Virus record (IMG/VR): IMGVR_UViG_3300046819_000212
Span: 1-38,984 of that record
Direction: 5' to 3' (one strand)
Length of the DNA: 38,984 nt
Origin: a virus
Shown here: piece by piece, positions 24,124-31,422 of the stretch
Numbering within the stretch: the stretch's first letter is position 1
How the letters are laid out: every line of letters starts with the position of its first letter
The notes under the pieces: model-generated
Told to the model about the DNA's origin: nothing
Databases searched by the model: none
What the model saw: only the letters and a program-made list of their open reading frames with translations
Made by a program: the position numbers and the translations under genes

Positions 24124-24253
24124 TAGCTCTAGCCTCCTGCTTGCGGTGCTTATGCATTCGATTGCCGAGACAATACGAGCAACTGCCATGATTCCGGCAG
24201 GAGCGATCAAATCGCCTGCTCTTGCGGTATGGCTGCTTGATTGTGCGGCTCAT
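24113..24253 (-). CDS. Small Cys/His protein between terminase genes (46 aa)
   Basis: It begins MSRTIKQPYRKSRRFDRSCR and continues with NHGSCSYCLGNRMHKHRK. The C-x2-C and H-x-H groups could form one zinc finger, and the whole protein is very basic. Similar RFDKSCR-NHGSC-type micro-genes accompany terminase genes in other phages. The start is ATGA-coupled to the small terminase stop, and the 3' end overlaps terL by 11 nt. The coupling and the recognisable pattern make it real despite its size. Confidence 0.75.
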   Translation of the reverse strand: MSRTIKQPYRKSRRFDRSCRNHGSCSYCLGNRMHKHRKQEARANDH

Positions 24254-24636
24254 AACTTCCTGATTACGATTTCAGTAGCTCCAGAATGCTCGACCTTCTC
24301 AGGCGCGTAATGTCCCGCACCTTTGCCAATCTCTCGTAAAGCCCCCGTAGCTGCTGAAAAGTCGGCTACTTCCTCGGCACTTGCGGCAATTCTGGCGAGT
24401 CGTTCAAGCCATTTGTCCTTGGACATGTCGAACTTCTTTTCGGCCTTGTCTGCCACTTTTTCACGAAGCTCTGCAATCCTGAGCGTCACCTGAGCATCTC
24501 TTGCAAGTCTTGGGCCGTTCGTCTCAGCCGTTGCATCTGAGCAATTCCAGCCATCACGATAAGCCTGAGCCGCTGGCGTATTCAATGCTACAGCCTGAGC
24601 AAACTTCTCGTGCTTTTGATTCTTCAGTGCTGGCAT
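24250..24636 (-). CDS. terS: Terminase small subunit (128 aa)
   Basis: The N-terminal domain shows the HTH arrangement of the terminase_2 family: KNQKHEKFAQAV, then AAQAYRDGWNCSDATAETNG, then RLARDAQVTLRIAELRE. A central helical oligomerisation region and a short C-terminal tail that would contact the large subunit follow. It recognises the packaging site on concatemeric DNA. A strong ribosome site, AAAGGAGG, lies 7 nt before the ATG. It overlaps the 48-aa upstream gene by 13 nt. Confidence 0.88.
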   Translation of the reverse strand: MPALKNQKHEKFAQAVALNTPAAQAYRDGWNCSDATAETNGPRLARDAQVTLRIAELREKVADKAEKKFDMSKDKWLERLARIAASAEEVADFSAATGALREIGKGAGHYAPEKVEHSGATEIVIRKL

Positions 24637-24770
24637 TTCAATTCCTCCTTTTTCAGCATTTTATCAAGATAAGCATTCCATGCGTCCGCGAACTCTTTGC
24701 TAAACGCTTCATTATTAGCGTAAATCTGATCAGTAACGCTGAGAGGGAGTTCTTGTGATGTCGTTTCCAT
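24624..24770 (-). CDS. Small hypothetical protein before terS (48 aa)
   Basis: ATG at 24770 is preceded by GAGGGATAATCGAAAT and opens a 48-codon frame, METTSQELPLSVTDQIYANN and a helical tail with DAWNAYLDKMLKK. It is the first gene after a good sigma70-type promoter and its 3' part carries the ribosome site of terS. The octamer ACATCACA falls at codons 4-6. No function recognised. Confidence 0.6.
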   Translation of the reverse strand: METTSQELPLSVTDQIYANNEAFSKEFADAWNAYLDKMLKKEELKCQH

Positions 24771-24805
24771 ATTTCGATTATCCCTCAATTACTCCGCTTT
24801 TCAAG

Positions 24806-24835
24806 ATTTTACTCACTTTGTGGAAATTGTGTCAA
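24806..24835 (-). promoter_or_regulatory. Sigma70-like promoter for terminase operon
   Basis: On the minus strand, TTGACA (24835-24830) is followed after 18 nt by TAAAAT (24811-24806). Transcription would start near 24799, about 28 nt before the first ATG. It is the best consensus match I see in the window and sits in the 112-nt gap between early genes and terminase. Confidence 0.7.
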
Positions 24836-24882
24836 GCTTATTCGTTGGATGTAGCTTTTAAGCGGACGGGTGCTCAATATCA

Positions 24883-25113
24883 TCAATTTTGTTTCTGTTC
24901 GACAATGTTCAGCCTAGCTTCGGCGCGTGCTTCCAAGAGGTTGTCTTGACTCGCGAAGTATCCCTCAACGTAGTCTTGCGAGAACCCGCGTTCCTCGATC
25001 TTGTTTATCGAGAACCATGTTCCATTAACGGTCACGTCGTGGTGAGCGGCGTTCCATCCTGCTTGGTAGTCTTGGCTTTTCAGGCTTTCTGATCGTGCTT
25101 CTTCTAGTTTCAT
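24883..25113 (-). CDS. Hypothetical protein (76 aa)
   Basis: It is charged and aromatic: QDYQAGWNAAHHDV, then ERGFSQDYVEGYFASQDN, then a helical ARAEARLNIVE tail. The repeated aromatic-acidic pattern is seen in phage proteins of unknown role. It is the last gene of the early operon. The start is coupled to a 21-codon frame upstream by TGATG-type overlap. Confidence 0.6.
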   Translation of the reverse strand: MKLEEARSESLKSQDYQAGWNAAHHDVTVNGTWFSINKIEERGFSQDYVEGYFASQDNLLEARAEARLNIVEQKQN

Positions 25114-25175
25114 CGGTTTGCGTGGTTTCGGGCTGAACCCGGCAGTGCTGGCAACGGCGGGGAGTTGCCTGTCAT
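25110..25175 (-). CDS. Possible 21-aa coupling ORF
   Basis: ATG at 25175 overlaps the stop of the 101-aa gene (ATGA), and its TGA overlaps the ATG of the 76-aa gene. The product would be MTGNSPPLPALPGSARNHAN plus Arg. It is more plausible as a bridge for translational coupling than as a functional peptide. Confidence 0.3.
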   Translation of the reverse strand: MTGNSPPLPALPGSARNHANR

Positions 25176-25477
25176 GGTTTCGAGAGTCCAGCGCCCGCCG
25201 TCGCCAGACCTTGATCGTTCGGCTTCAGCGCACGGAGCGAGAACCACAGTTCGTCTCGGTAGTTCGTCGCTTGCCCGTCTCTGCCGTATCCGCAGTATGC
25301 GTCAGCTCTTTCGCCGCGCTTCAGTGCATCCACGAGAGCCTGAGCATCTTCGTTCACGTTTTGCTGGAGTTGCATCTGGTCACGCCATGCCCACGCCGAC
25401 AAACGCCGAACAAGGGCACTGCACATAACGCCTATGGCGTTGCTGTCCTGCGTGTTTTCAATCTCTGATTTCGCCAT
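25172..25477 (-). CDS. Hypothetical early protein (101 aa)
   Basis: I used the ATG at 25477 (MAKSEIENTQDSNAIG). Longer frames enter the helicase gene. The sequence has a helical, Gln-rich centre (WRDQMQLQQNVNEDAQALVD) and a C-terminal CGYGRDGQATNYRDELWFSL. No known motif. It follows the replicative helicase by 28 nt. Confidence 0.55.
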   Translation of the reverse strand: MAKSEIENTQDSNAIGVMCSALVRRLSAWAWRDQMQLQQNVNEDAQALVDALKRGERADAYCGYGRDGQATNYRDELWFSLRALKPNDQGLATAGAGLSKP

Positions 25478-25505
25478 AGTCTTGTGTGAGTTTAATCGTT
25501 CAATT

Positions 25506-26777
25506 TCATTCTGCAATTTCCTTAAACGTAAACGTAGGACCGTTAAAAGCAAGCGGCAGCGTCCAGTGACGTGATCCGCCTCGGTTCTTGTCGCACCAAA
25601 GATTCCTTAGCGTGTCATCAGTCCCTTCGCCATTCTCTTTTTCGACTTTGGAAATCATAAATACGCCATCCGCATCCTGACCAATGGCGCGGGATTCTCG
25701 AAGCTTGCCGGAATCATTCAACTGAGAAGCCGTCAAAATATGCGTTCCCGTCCGCTTGGCTACTTGTTTCATCCTGCGCGAAATACGGGCGATGATCTCC
25801 TCCCTTGTTGCACCCTTCCGGCCTTCATCTTCCATAAGTTGCAAGTAGTCCACAACGGCGATGTCATAGCCTCCGTGCTCAATGTCTGCCAGAATCTCCG
25901 ATGCGCTCGCGGTATCAGTATTCACCAAATCACAGCCCATATCCGAAAGCGACTGAATCGACCTTCTGAGCATGTCCTGCTGTCCTCGGCTCATAAGGCC
26001 ACTGTAAAGCGCTCCATTATCAACTCCGCTGTCCTCACACAAAAGCCGCAGTGTCTGCTCCGTATTGGGCATTTCTAACGAATACCAAGCCACTTTAGCG
26101 CCAGATACCAGCGCATTTCTCGCGCAATTCTGCATAATGGCGCTTTTCCCATCGCTTGGCAGTCCAGCGAATACCGTGACTCGACCCTTTTGCAATCCGC
26201 CGCATTTGGCGTCGATCATTGGAAAACCCGTCGTCCATCCCGGCAGCGCTCCACCTCGTTTCATTCGTTCTTCAATTTCATTCATCGTTTGGCCAATAGC
26301 CTCACGGATCGTGATTCTTGAGAGCTTGCGAACGACGGCATTTTCCACGGCATCCAGTGCGGCTTGAGCTTTTTCGATGGCGTCAGCGATGGGTAGAGAT
26401 TCGTTTTGAAACGCCTCAAGAGCAGCTTGATGAGCTTCAATGTTCCTTCTGGCGAGGTATTTGTCCTGAACTACCCGCTTGTATTCAAGGTAATGCGCCG
26501 GATTTGGAATGAAGCAAAACAACTCCGAGATGTAAGCAGCTCCACCAACGGCCTCCAATTCCCCTCTGTTTCGGAAGTGCTGAGTGATTAGCGGCGGGTC
26601 AATCGGCGCTCCTTTGTCGTAGAGTGCCACAAGGGCGGTAAAGATGCGTTTATGGGCATCGCTATGGAATGCGGAGACGTTGAGGGTGTTTCGGGCGTCT
26701 CCTATCCGGTTTGTGGGATCTTGGAGAAAGCAGGAAATCAGTGAGCTTTCTGCTTCGTTGGAGTGTGGTAAGGTCAT
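25506..26777 (-). CDS. dnaB: DnaB-family replicative helicase (423 aa)
   Basis: The N-terminal DnaB domain starts at SNEAESSLISCFLQD and includes FHSDAHKRIFTALVALYDKG. The RecA-like ATPase has Walker A GLPSDGKSAIMQ near residue 210, SLEMPNTEQTLRLL, Walker B IAVVDYLQLM near 300, and TASQLN followed by REIG-like SRAIGQDADGVFM. It unwinds the fork as a hexamer. ATG at 26777 overlaps the stop of the initiator-like gene (ATGA), which makes it better than the longer in-frame start at 26891. With no polymerase gene in the window, it probably recruits the host replisome. Confidence 0.9.
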   Translation of the reverse strand: MTLPHSNEAESSLISCFLQDPTNRIGDARNTLNVSAFHSDAHKRIFTALVALYDKGAPIDPPLITQHFRNRGELEAVGGAAYISELFCFIPNPAHYLEYKRVVQDKYLARRNIEAHQAALEAFQNESLPIADAIEKAQAALDAVENAVVRKLSRITIREAIGQTMNEIEERMKRGGALPGWTTGFPMIDAKCGGLQKGRVTVFAGLPSDGKSAIMQNCARNALVSGAKVAWYSLEMPNTEQTLRLLCEDSGVDNGALYSGLMSRGQQDMLRRSIQSLSDMGCDLVNTDTASASEILADIEHGGYDIAVVDYLQLMEDEGRKGATREEIIARISRRMKQVAKRTGTHILTASQLNDSGKLRESRAIGQDADGVFMISKVEKENGEGTDDTLRNLWCDKNRGGSRHWTLPLAFNGPTFTFKEIAE

Positions 26778-27412
26778 AAGCAGGATCTTGGTTGATTGAT
26801 CTTGGGTTTGATGGTCAAAGGTTTCTCGCATTTCGATAACCAGTTGAGAAAAAATCGCCGTGTGTTTTGTCGATTGTTTTTCAGGCACCATTGATGCGCT
26901 CGTTGAAATTCTGCGCTGATATTAATTCCGTTGTAAGCTGAATCGGCTTTGAGTTGATTCATCCATTCGTCATCTGGAATCGTGGAGGCTTTAGCCCGTT
27001 TTTCTTTTTTTTGCGGCTCTTTTTCCGTTTCCGTTTCCGTTTCTTTATCCTTTTCCTTTTCTTGTAGGGTATGGATACCCTTTGGATACCCTTTCAAACC
27101 ATGTTTTTCAAGACTTGAGAAAATTGGATTATGAGCCTTACACTCTCTCGAAAGATTGCCGTATTGAAACTCAATGAATTTAGGAATAAAGAACTTCCCG
27201 CACTGCAATTTGATAACCCTATGAGCAAATTCTGATAGAGTATCTATAGGGTATGAATACCCTATCTGAAATGATGCCAGCTCAATATCCAGGTCTATCA
27301 CTCCGGCGTTATCGCAGCTATCCAAAAGCCACGACCAGAGCAATTTCATTTCAGGCTTCAACTTCCTGAACCATGGATCTTCCCATTTGTTTGTTTCGGT
27401 AAAACGCTTCAT
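26774..27412 (-). CDS. Replication initiator / helicase-loader-like protein (212 aa)
   Basis: The N-terminal 110 residues (ETNKWEDPWFRKLKPEMKLL, then DNAGVIDLDIELASFQIG and GKFFIPKFIEFQYG) are the winged-helix region typical of phage replication proteins next to DnaB genes. A Lys/Glu/Thr linker, coded by tandem TTTCCG hexamers on the plus strand, leads to a C-terminal helical domain ending RRFFLNWLSKCEKP, as in DnaT/DnaD-like loaders. The ATG at 27412 shares a base with the HNH stop and is served by GGAGG. The likely role is origin binding and helicase loading. Confidence 0.75.
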   Translation of the reverse strand: MKRFTETNKWEDPWFRKLKPEMKLLWSWLLDSCDNAGVIDLDIELASFQIGYSYPIDTLSEFAHRVIKLQCGKFFIPKFIEFQYGNLSRECKAHNPIFSSLEKHGLKGYPKGIHTLQEKEKDKETETETEKEPQKKEKRAKASTIPDDEWMNQLKADSAYNGINISAEFQRAHQWCLKNNRQNTRRFFLNWLSKCEKPLTIKPKINQPRSCL

Positions 27413-27960
27413 TAATTTGATTCCTCCATTTTTCTTTTTCGAATTCCGCATACATACCGAGCCAGATCGTTGTCTTTCTTGTAAGCGCCAATTCGATCAA
27501 CGGCTATTTCAATCCAGTCCATGACGTCCTCTGGCCCGTGCTGCTCGGCAAAATTGACAAGCATGGTAGCAACTCGGCGGTCCATATTATCCCTGCCTAC
27601 TTCCGAGCACCACTTATTGACAAGCGTCTGGCGCAGCTTCTTTTTTGCCCTCTCAGCTCGTTTGGCAAGTTTGGCTATTTCAATAAGGTATTCACGTTCC
27701 TGATTAATCTTGGCGCGCTCAGTGTCACTCAGCCCCATAGGCAGGACATGCGCCGACTTGCCTTGATTGCACGGTTCGCAGGCTGTAATCAAATTGTCAG
27801 ACTCAGAGCTTCCGCCGACTTTTACTGGAATAATATGATCAATGACAAGCTTGACGCTATTGGCATCGGTTCCGCAATATCTGCATTTGAACTGATCTCG
27901 CGCAAATACAGCAAAGCGAATTGATTTACTAATGGGCTTTCGGGTTGGTTTCATAGACAT
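27412..27960 (-). CDS. HNH endonuclease with helical C-terminal domain (182 aa)
   Basis: The zinc/HNH module is clear: CRYCG (about residues 26-30), VIDHIIPVKVGG with the catalytic DH, then DNLITACEPCNQGKS with the second Cys pair. The remaining 100 residues are helical and end in DLARYVCGIRKRK, a pattern found in phage proteins next to replication initiators. So it is likely a standing replication-module component rather than a free homing enzyme. A structured leader with crossing helices (27988-28064) lies upstream. GAGGG precedes the ATG; a second Met two codons later is possible. Confidence 0.8.
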   Translation of the reverse strand: MSMKPTRKPISKSIRFAVFARDQFKCRYCGTDANSVKLVIDHIIPVKVGGSSESDNLITACEPCNQGKSAHVLPMGLSDTERAKINQEREYLIEIAKLAKRAERAKKKLRQTLVNKWCSEVGRDNMDRRVATMLVNFAEQHGPEDVMDWIEIAVDRIGAYKKDNDLARYVCGIRKRKMEESN

Positions 27961-27987
27961 AAAAAACCCTCAACTCTACTCGCCATG

Positions 27988-28064
27988 TGGACCCCGCCTA
28001 TGACGGCACGGTGAGCAGAATTGAAGGATTTTTGATTCATAGGATGTAATGCCGCAGGGGTCCA
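27988..28064 (-). ncRNA. Structured leader with crossing helices upstream of HNH gene
   Basis: TGGACCCC (27988-27995) pairs perfectly with GGGGTCCA (28057-28064). Inside this, CCTATGA (27997-28003) pairs with TCATAGG (28037-28043), and CGGCA (28004-28008) pairs with TGCCG (28050-28054). The two inner helices cross, so they form a pseudoknot or exclude each other. Strand is inferred from the gene 28 nt downstream on the minus strand; the helices alone would also allow plus. No peptide is apparent. Confidence 0.55.
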
Positions 28065-28119
28065 GTCCTGTTAATCGGCAAGTCTTTATTTACTCTCTAC
28101 CCGTTACCTTGTCCATAAC

Positions 28120-28137
28120 ATTCTCAGATTTGAGAGT
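28120..28137. promoter_or_regulatory. Palindromic operator-like site before HNH leader
   Basis: ATTCTCA-GATT-TGAGAGT belongs to the same palindrome family as sites at 16564, 16597, 21801, 21825 and 36509. It lies just past the stop of the 59-aa gene and about 55 bp ahead of the structured leader. TTGC is not found at the usual distance, so it may be an operator rather than a promoter. Confidence 0.55.
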
Positions 28138-28316
28138 CATGATTTAAACTCCAGGTTATAACCCTCCGCCCATCTCGTCATCTTTTCGACAGTGTAACCG
28201 ATGCGCTTTTCGGCTTTGGCTTTCGTGTAGCCTGAGTGGCGGATCGCGTGCCATCGCTGGATGAGTCGTTTGACTTGCTCTTTTGGCAGGGATTTGGTGA
28301 TGTTTCGGGCGATCAT
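28137..28316 (-). CDS. Small HTH-like early protein (59 aa)
   Basis: ATG at 28316 overlaps the previous stop (ATGA). The protein MIARNITKSLPKEQVKRLIQ continues into SGYTKAKAEKRIGYTVEKMT, which reads as a helix-turn-helix. Small DNA-binding regulators of this size are usual in early operons. The AACATCAC motif falls inside codons 5-7. Confidence 0.6.
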   Translation of the reverse strand: MIARNITKSLPKEQVKRLIQRWHAIRHSGYTKAKAEKRIGYTVEKMTRWAEGYNLEFKS

Positions 28317-28528
28317 GCGACTGGGACGATGTAGGTTGCCAATGGGTCGATGCCGTGGAGCCGAGCCTGCTGCCATTCGCCACGGCTGCTCCAAAATTTA
28401 AGATTCTGGTTTGTGGTTTTAGTCCGCATCTCGTTGGCATACCGGAATCTAAAGCCGTTTGGCACTAAACTTTCGTCGATGCCTTTAGGATTGTGGTATG
28501 GTCTCAGTGTGATGTTTTGAGTTTTCAT
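28313..28528 (-). CDS. Hypothetical early protein (71 aa)
   Basis: MKTQNITLRPYHNPKG opens a basic, aromatic protein with FRFRYANEMRTKTTNQNLKF and an ARLHGIDPLATYIVPVA end. No domain recognised. Codons 5-7 carry AACATCACA, as in several early genes here. It starts 1 nt after the SSB-like gene. Confidence 0.6.
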   Translation of the reverse strand: MKTQNITLRPYHNPKGIDESLVPNGFRFRYANEMRTKTTNQNLKFWSSRGEWQQARLHGIDPLATYIVPVA

Positions 28529-28529
28529 A

Positions 28530-28910
28530 TCAAAAGGGTATGGAGTCTTGATCTTCTAAATCAGTTTCAACCTGCGGCTGCGCCCTCGGAATCTGCCGAG
28601 TCGTGCGCGCTGGTTGCGTTTGCTGCCCTTCATTCGACCACTCCTTACCATTGCCAATGATTGGCAGTTTATCGGCCCCGTTTTCGCGCTCGTCCTTGGT
28701 TTGTGGCTCCACGACAAAATGCGTATTGCCGTAATCGTCCACGCCGTTCTTGTTGCTGACCGCCTCAAGATTCAGGTAAACCTTGCCGTTTTGATGCGGC
28801 TTAGCGCGTGATTTAGCGAGTCGAATGACAACGCACTCCTCACCTTTGATTGTGGCTTTGCAGGCTCCTTGAAGTTGGAGTAGATTGATTGATATGTTTA
28901 GTTTTTTCAT
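28530..28910 (-). CDS. ssb: Single-strand DNA-binding-like protein (126 aa)
   Basis: It ends in DLEDQDSIPF, the acidic tail with a C-terminal IPF that SSB proteins use to bind replication and repair partners. It is preceded by a disordered Gln/Pro/Thr/Arg linker. The N-terminal 80 residues are beta-rich (INLLQLQGACKATIKGEECV, then VYLNLEAVSN) and could form one OB fold, though they differ from standard SSB. The location between RecT/exonuclease and helicase fits. The start is ATGA-coupled to the nuclease gene upstream. Confidence 0.72.
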   Translation of the reverse strand: MKKLNISINLLQLQGACKATIKGEECVVIRLAKSRAKPHQNGKVYLNLEAVSNKNGVDDYGNTHFVVEPQTKDERENGADKLPIIGNGKEWSNEGQQTQPARTTRQIPRAQPQVETDLEDQDSIPF

Positions 28911-29272
28911 GATTTGAGATATTTGATAATTTCTTCCTTTGCGACATCGAAGCCGCGACAGACTACGACCTTATAGCCGTTCTCCGTCAACCTGCGATGC
29001 CATTCTTTCTGTGCTTCCGAGACAATGCCGCCCGTAATGCGTTTCATTTCGATAAACATTCCTGAGTAGCCACCGCGAGGAATCGCAAGGAACAGGTCAG
29101 GAACGCCAGCTTTTAAGCCTTCAGACTTGAGCTTGCCTGCTTGCGCTTTTGAAACGTGCGCCCCATTAGGCACCGAGAAGAGTGCGGCAAGCTCGTGAAT
29201 CGTTTTGCTTTGGATCGTGGCCCACGCCACAAGGGCGCGCTGCTCGATGTGCTCGGAGTAGTTGGAGGTCAT
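28907..29272 (-). CDS. VRR-NUC domain nuclease (121 aa)
   Basis: The VRR-NUC signature is complete: GVPDLFLAIPRGGYSGMFIEMKR gives the PD...ExK catalytic residues, SEAQKEWHRRL is the following helix, and GYKVVVCRGFDVA is the last strand. These small phage nucleases resemble Holliday junction resolvases and probably trim or resolve replication intermediates. The N-terminal SNYSEHIEQRALVAWA helix is standard. The start follows the previous stop directly (TAAATG). Confidence 0.88.
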   Translation of the reverse strand: MTSNYSEHIEQRALVAWATIQSKTIHELAALFSVPNGAHVSKAQAGKLKSEGLKAGVPDLFLAIPRGGYSGMFIEMKRITGGIVSEAQKEWHRRLTENGYKVVVCRGFDVAKEEIIKYLKS

Positions 29273-29890
29273 TTAATAAGTGTTCTTTTTGATTTTGCTA
29301 ATGGTCGTGCGATGAACTCCAAATTCAGCAGCAAGATTGATTACTTTCTCACCCTTGGCCGTGCGGCTCAGGATGTCGAGGCATTGCTCAGGCGTAAGCT
29401 TCTTGAGGGCTTCCGACAGTTTAGCGCCCCATGTAATCGCGCGGCCTTTCATCTTCTCGCGCATCACTTCCTTATGGTTGTCGGAATGCCACGGCCTGCC
29501 GTTGGCTTTCCTGTCCTGCATATTCTCGGTATGATTACCAAGCTTTAAATGCTGAGGGTTAACGCATGAAGGGTTATTGCACTTGTGAAGGATGTGAACG
29601 CCAGATGGAATCGGCCCATTGTGAAGCTCCCATGAAACGCGGTGGGCGCGCTTCATTTTTTGACCGTCACGAATATTGCCGTAGCCGTCAGGATCTTTAC
29701 TCCCGCTCCATATCCAGCATCCATTTTCATTTCGAGCTTGTGACCGAATGGAAAACTTTTTTTCAATGGAGCCGTGAATTGTAAGCCTGTCAGCAACAGG
29801 CTTTCCAATACGGTTAAAGCATTTGTAATGCGAACGGCAAAAGCCTTTTGCAAAAACAGATTCAGAGCAGGAATGAACTTGGCATTTCAT
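29273..29890 (-). CDS. HNH homing-type endonuclease with HTH (205 aa)
   Basis: An N-terminal Cys/His cluster (CQVHSCSESVFAKGFCRSHY) precedes the HNH core HRVSWELHNGPIPSGVHILH, then KCNNPSCVNPQHLKLGNHTE, typical of phage HNH-3/AP2-like enzymes. The C-terminus KVINLAAEFGVHRTTISKIK is a DNA-recognition HTH. This layout is that of free-standing homing endonucleases inserted between phage genes. I prefer ATG at 29890 over TTG at 29908; neither has a clear ribosome site. The gene sits neatly between the exonuclease and VRR-NUC genes and may be mobile. Confidence 0.82.
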   Translation of the reverse strand: MKCQVHSCSESVFAKGFCRSHYKCFNRIGKPVADRLTIHGSIEKKFSIRSQARNENGCWIWSGSKDPDGYGNIRDGQKMKRAHRVSWELHNGPIPSGVHILHKCNNPSCVNPQHLKLGNHTENMQDRKANGRPWHSDNHKEVMREKMKGRAITWGAKLSEALKKLTPEQCLDILSRTAKGEKVINLAAEFGVHRTTISKIKKNTY

Positions 29891-29946
29891 ATCTAATTGA
29901 TACGTCAAATTGCAGACCTTGGCAAATGTTTTGTGATGTTCCTACC

Positions 29947-31122
29947 CTATTCCAACTGTCCAACCTTGACAATTTCCAACGAACCCTTGCCAGTGTCAAC
30001 GCAGCCCGTCAAGACTTCGTCGCTCAATTTATCCAGCGCCTTGCCTTTTGCATGAGTCGCATTCTTGAGCAACTCCTTGACCGATCCGAGGCCAATTGAG
30101 CACTCAGCGGTGAAAGCATCCGCCGTAACCCCGTGAGAAGCACAAGCAGCAAACACCTTGCCCACGTCCGAGATTGAGCGCTTGCCCTTTTTCTCCCGCG
30201 TCGTATAGCCTGGGATTTCACCAGCTTCCACACGCGCCTTGAAACTCGCCTCGATTGCGTGAGCGTAGCGCTTGACCATCGCTAGACCATTGTAGGCCGC
30301 AATATGCTGCTCAGGCGTCAACTCGTTAGCTCGTGCCCACATTGCAGCGGACTGCGTTTTGTCGTCCATGCCTGCGATCGTCATTGGTTCAATGCGCTCG
30401 ATCTCTTGCAACTGGGCATCTCGGAAGGTTTGGCACCCAAAACGTGCCGCGCAATTGTGGCACCAGTCGCCCGACTTGCGATCATCCAGCGTTGAAACCC
30501 GCTCAGCTTCCAGTGTTGCAAGCAACCACGATTCAGCCAGTTCTAAGCCCGCGGTTGATAAATCCGCCGTCGTTGGCTTGCCTTTCCACGGCTGTACTAA
30601 CGCCACGCGAACGGACGCTAGCTTGTGTTTCTTCGCTACCAATACAGCCAAGCTCATCAACTGCGGGTTTTCAATAGCGCTAGGGTGTTTCCCATGCAGC
30701 GCCTTGAAGTCGATCAACAGCCCCGCACCGCCTTGGATGTATAACAAATCAAATTGCCCAGTAAAAAGGATCCGCGCCTTTGTTTGGTCATCAACTCGCA
30801 CGACTCCGCCGAGTTCGGTTAACCCGTAGCGAAGTTCTTTCAAGCCTAGCGGCGTGTCTAAACTGGCATCTTGCCACTTAGCCAGCAGCTTTTCGGCTTG
30901 GTCATTGCACATCTCCGCAGTCTGGACCGCATCGAATGGCGATTCATCTTCATCCACTTCACCCGCAAGGATGTCGTGAACTTGGTTGCCCTTGTTGGCA
31001 TCTTTCTTATCGCTGTAGTCTTTGGTGTGCCTTGCCATCTTTTTAGACGGTGGACAATTTGATACGCGATGCATTTCAGATGCGCTAGAGGCGTCTGGGA
31101 ATGGATTGTTGTAAGTGCTCAT
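29947..31122 (-). CDS. DUF2800-type Cas4/RecB-like exonuclease (391 aa)
   Basis: RVSNCPPSKKMARH near the N-terminus holds the first cluster cysteine, and KGNQVHDILAG the first catalytic His. GQFDLLYIQGG and GLLIDFKALHG provide the D and D-x-K of the PD-(D/E)XK site. WCHNCAARFGCQTF supplies three more cysteines for a likely 4Fe-4S cluster. A helical C-terminal half is typical of phage DUF2800 proteins. Next to recT it should be the 5'-3' exonuclease that makes single strands for annealing. The start overlaps the upstream stop by ATGA. Confidence 0.85.
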   Translation of the reverse strand: MSTYNNPFPDASSASEMHRVSNCPPSKKMARHTKDYSDKKDANKGNQVHDILAGEVDEDESPFDAVQTAEMCNDQAEKLLAKWQDASLDTPLGLKELRYGLTELGGVVRVDDQTKARILFTGQFDLLYIQGGAGLLIDFKALHGKHPSAIENPQLMSLAVLVAKKHKLASVRVALVQPWKGKPTTADLSTAGLELAESWLLATLEAERVSTLDDRKSGDWCHNCAARFGCQTFRDAQLQEIERIEPMTIAGMDDKTQSAAMWARANELTPEQHIAAYNGLAMVKRYAHAIEASFKARVEAGEIPGYTTREKKGKRSISDVGKVFAACASHGVTADAFTAECSIGLGSVKELLKNATHAKGKALDKLSDEVLTGCVDTGKGSLEIVKVGQLE

Positions 31123-31421
31123 TTAGCTTCTCCTTTCGCTTTGGCGATGGCTGATTGCGCCTTTTGCCAAGGCACGCATTTGTCTCCTACAATATAAGGC
31201 ATGACTGCCTCCAAAGCCTCTAGCAAATCAGGAGCGGCGGCGATTAAGTGGGCGTTTGCTGTGGCCTCCTCTAAAGTCCTACCGCGAACGCCGCCGTCAT
31301 CATCTTCTTCTGGGTATCCGATTACCACGATAGAAAAATTATCTGATTCAATGCCGGCGTAAAGATCACATGTATCACTTGTGATGATACTCCAAGGCCC
31401 AGGTGTATGTTGTGCGCTCAT
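31119..31421 (-). CDS. Small phage protein with HTPGPW motif (100 aa)
   Basis: The opening HTPGPWSIITSD and later ANAHLIAAAPDLLEALEAVM are the two conserved blocks of a very common phage protein family of unknown function. That family is frequently found in early operons near recombination genes. Here it lies between recT and its exonuclease, ATGA-coupled to the latter. It is likely cytoplasmic. Confidence 0.75.
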   Translation of the reverse strand: MSAQHTPGPWSIITSDTCDLYAGIESDNFSIVVIGYPEEDDDGGVRGRTLEEATANAHLIAAAPDLLEALEAVMPYIVGDKCVPWQKAQSAIAKAKGEAK

Positions 31422-31422
31422 A

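Noticed and set aside
27022-27042. TTTCCG hexamer repeat as a regulatory or origin iteron
   Set aside because: It codes the Thr/Glu/Lys linker of the initiator-like protein in frame, which explains it. An origin function is not excluded but not supported.
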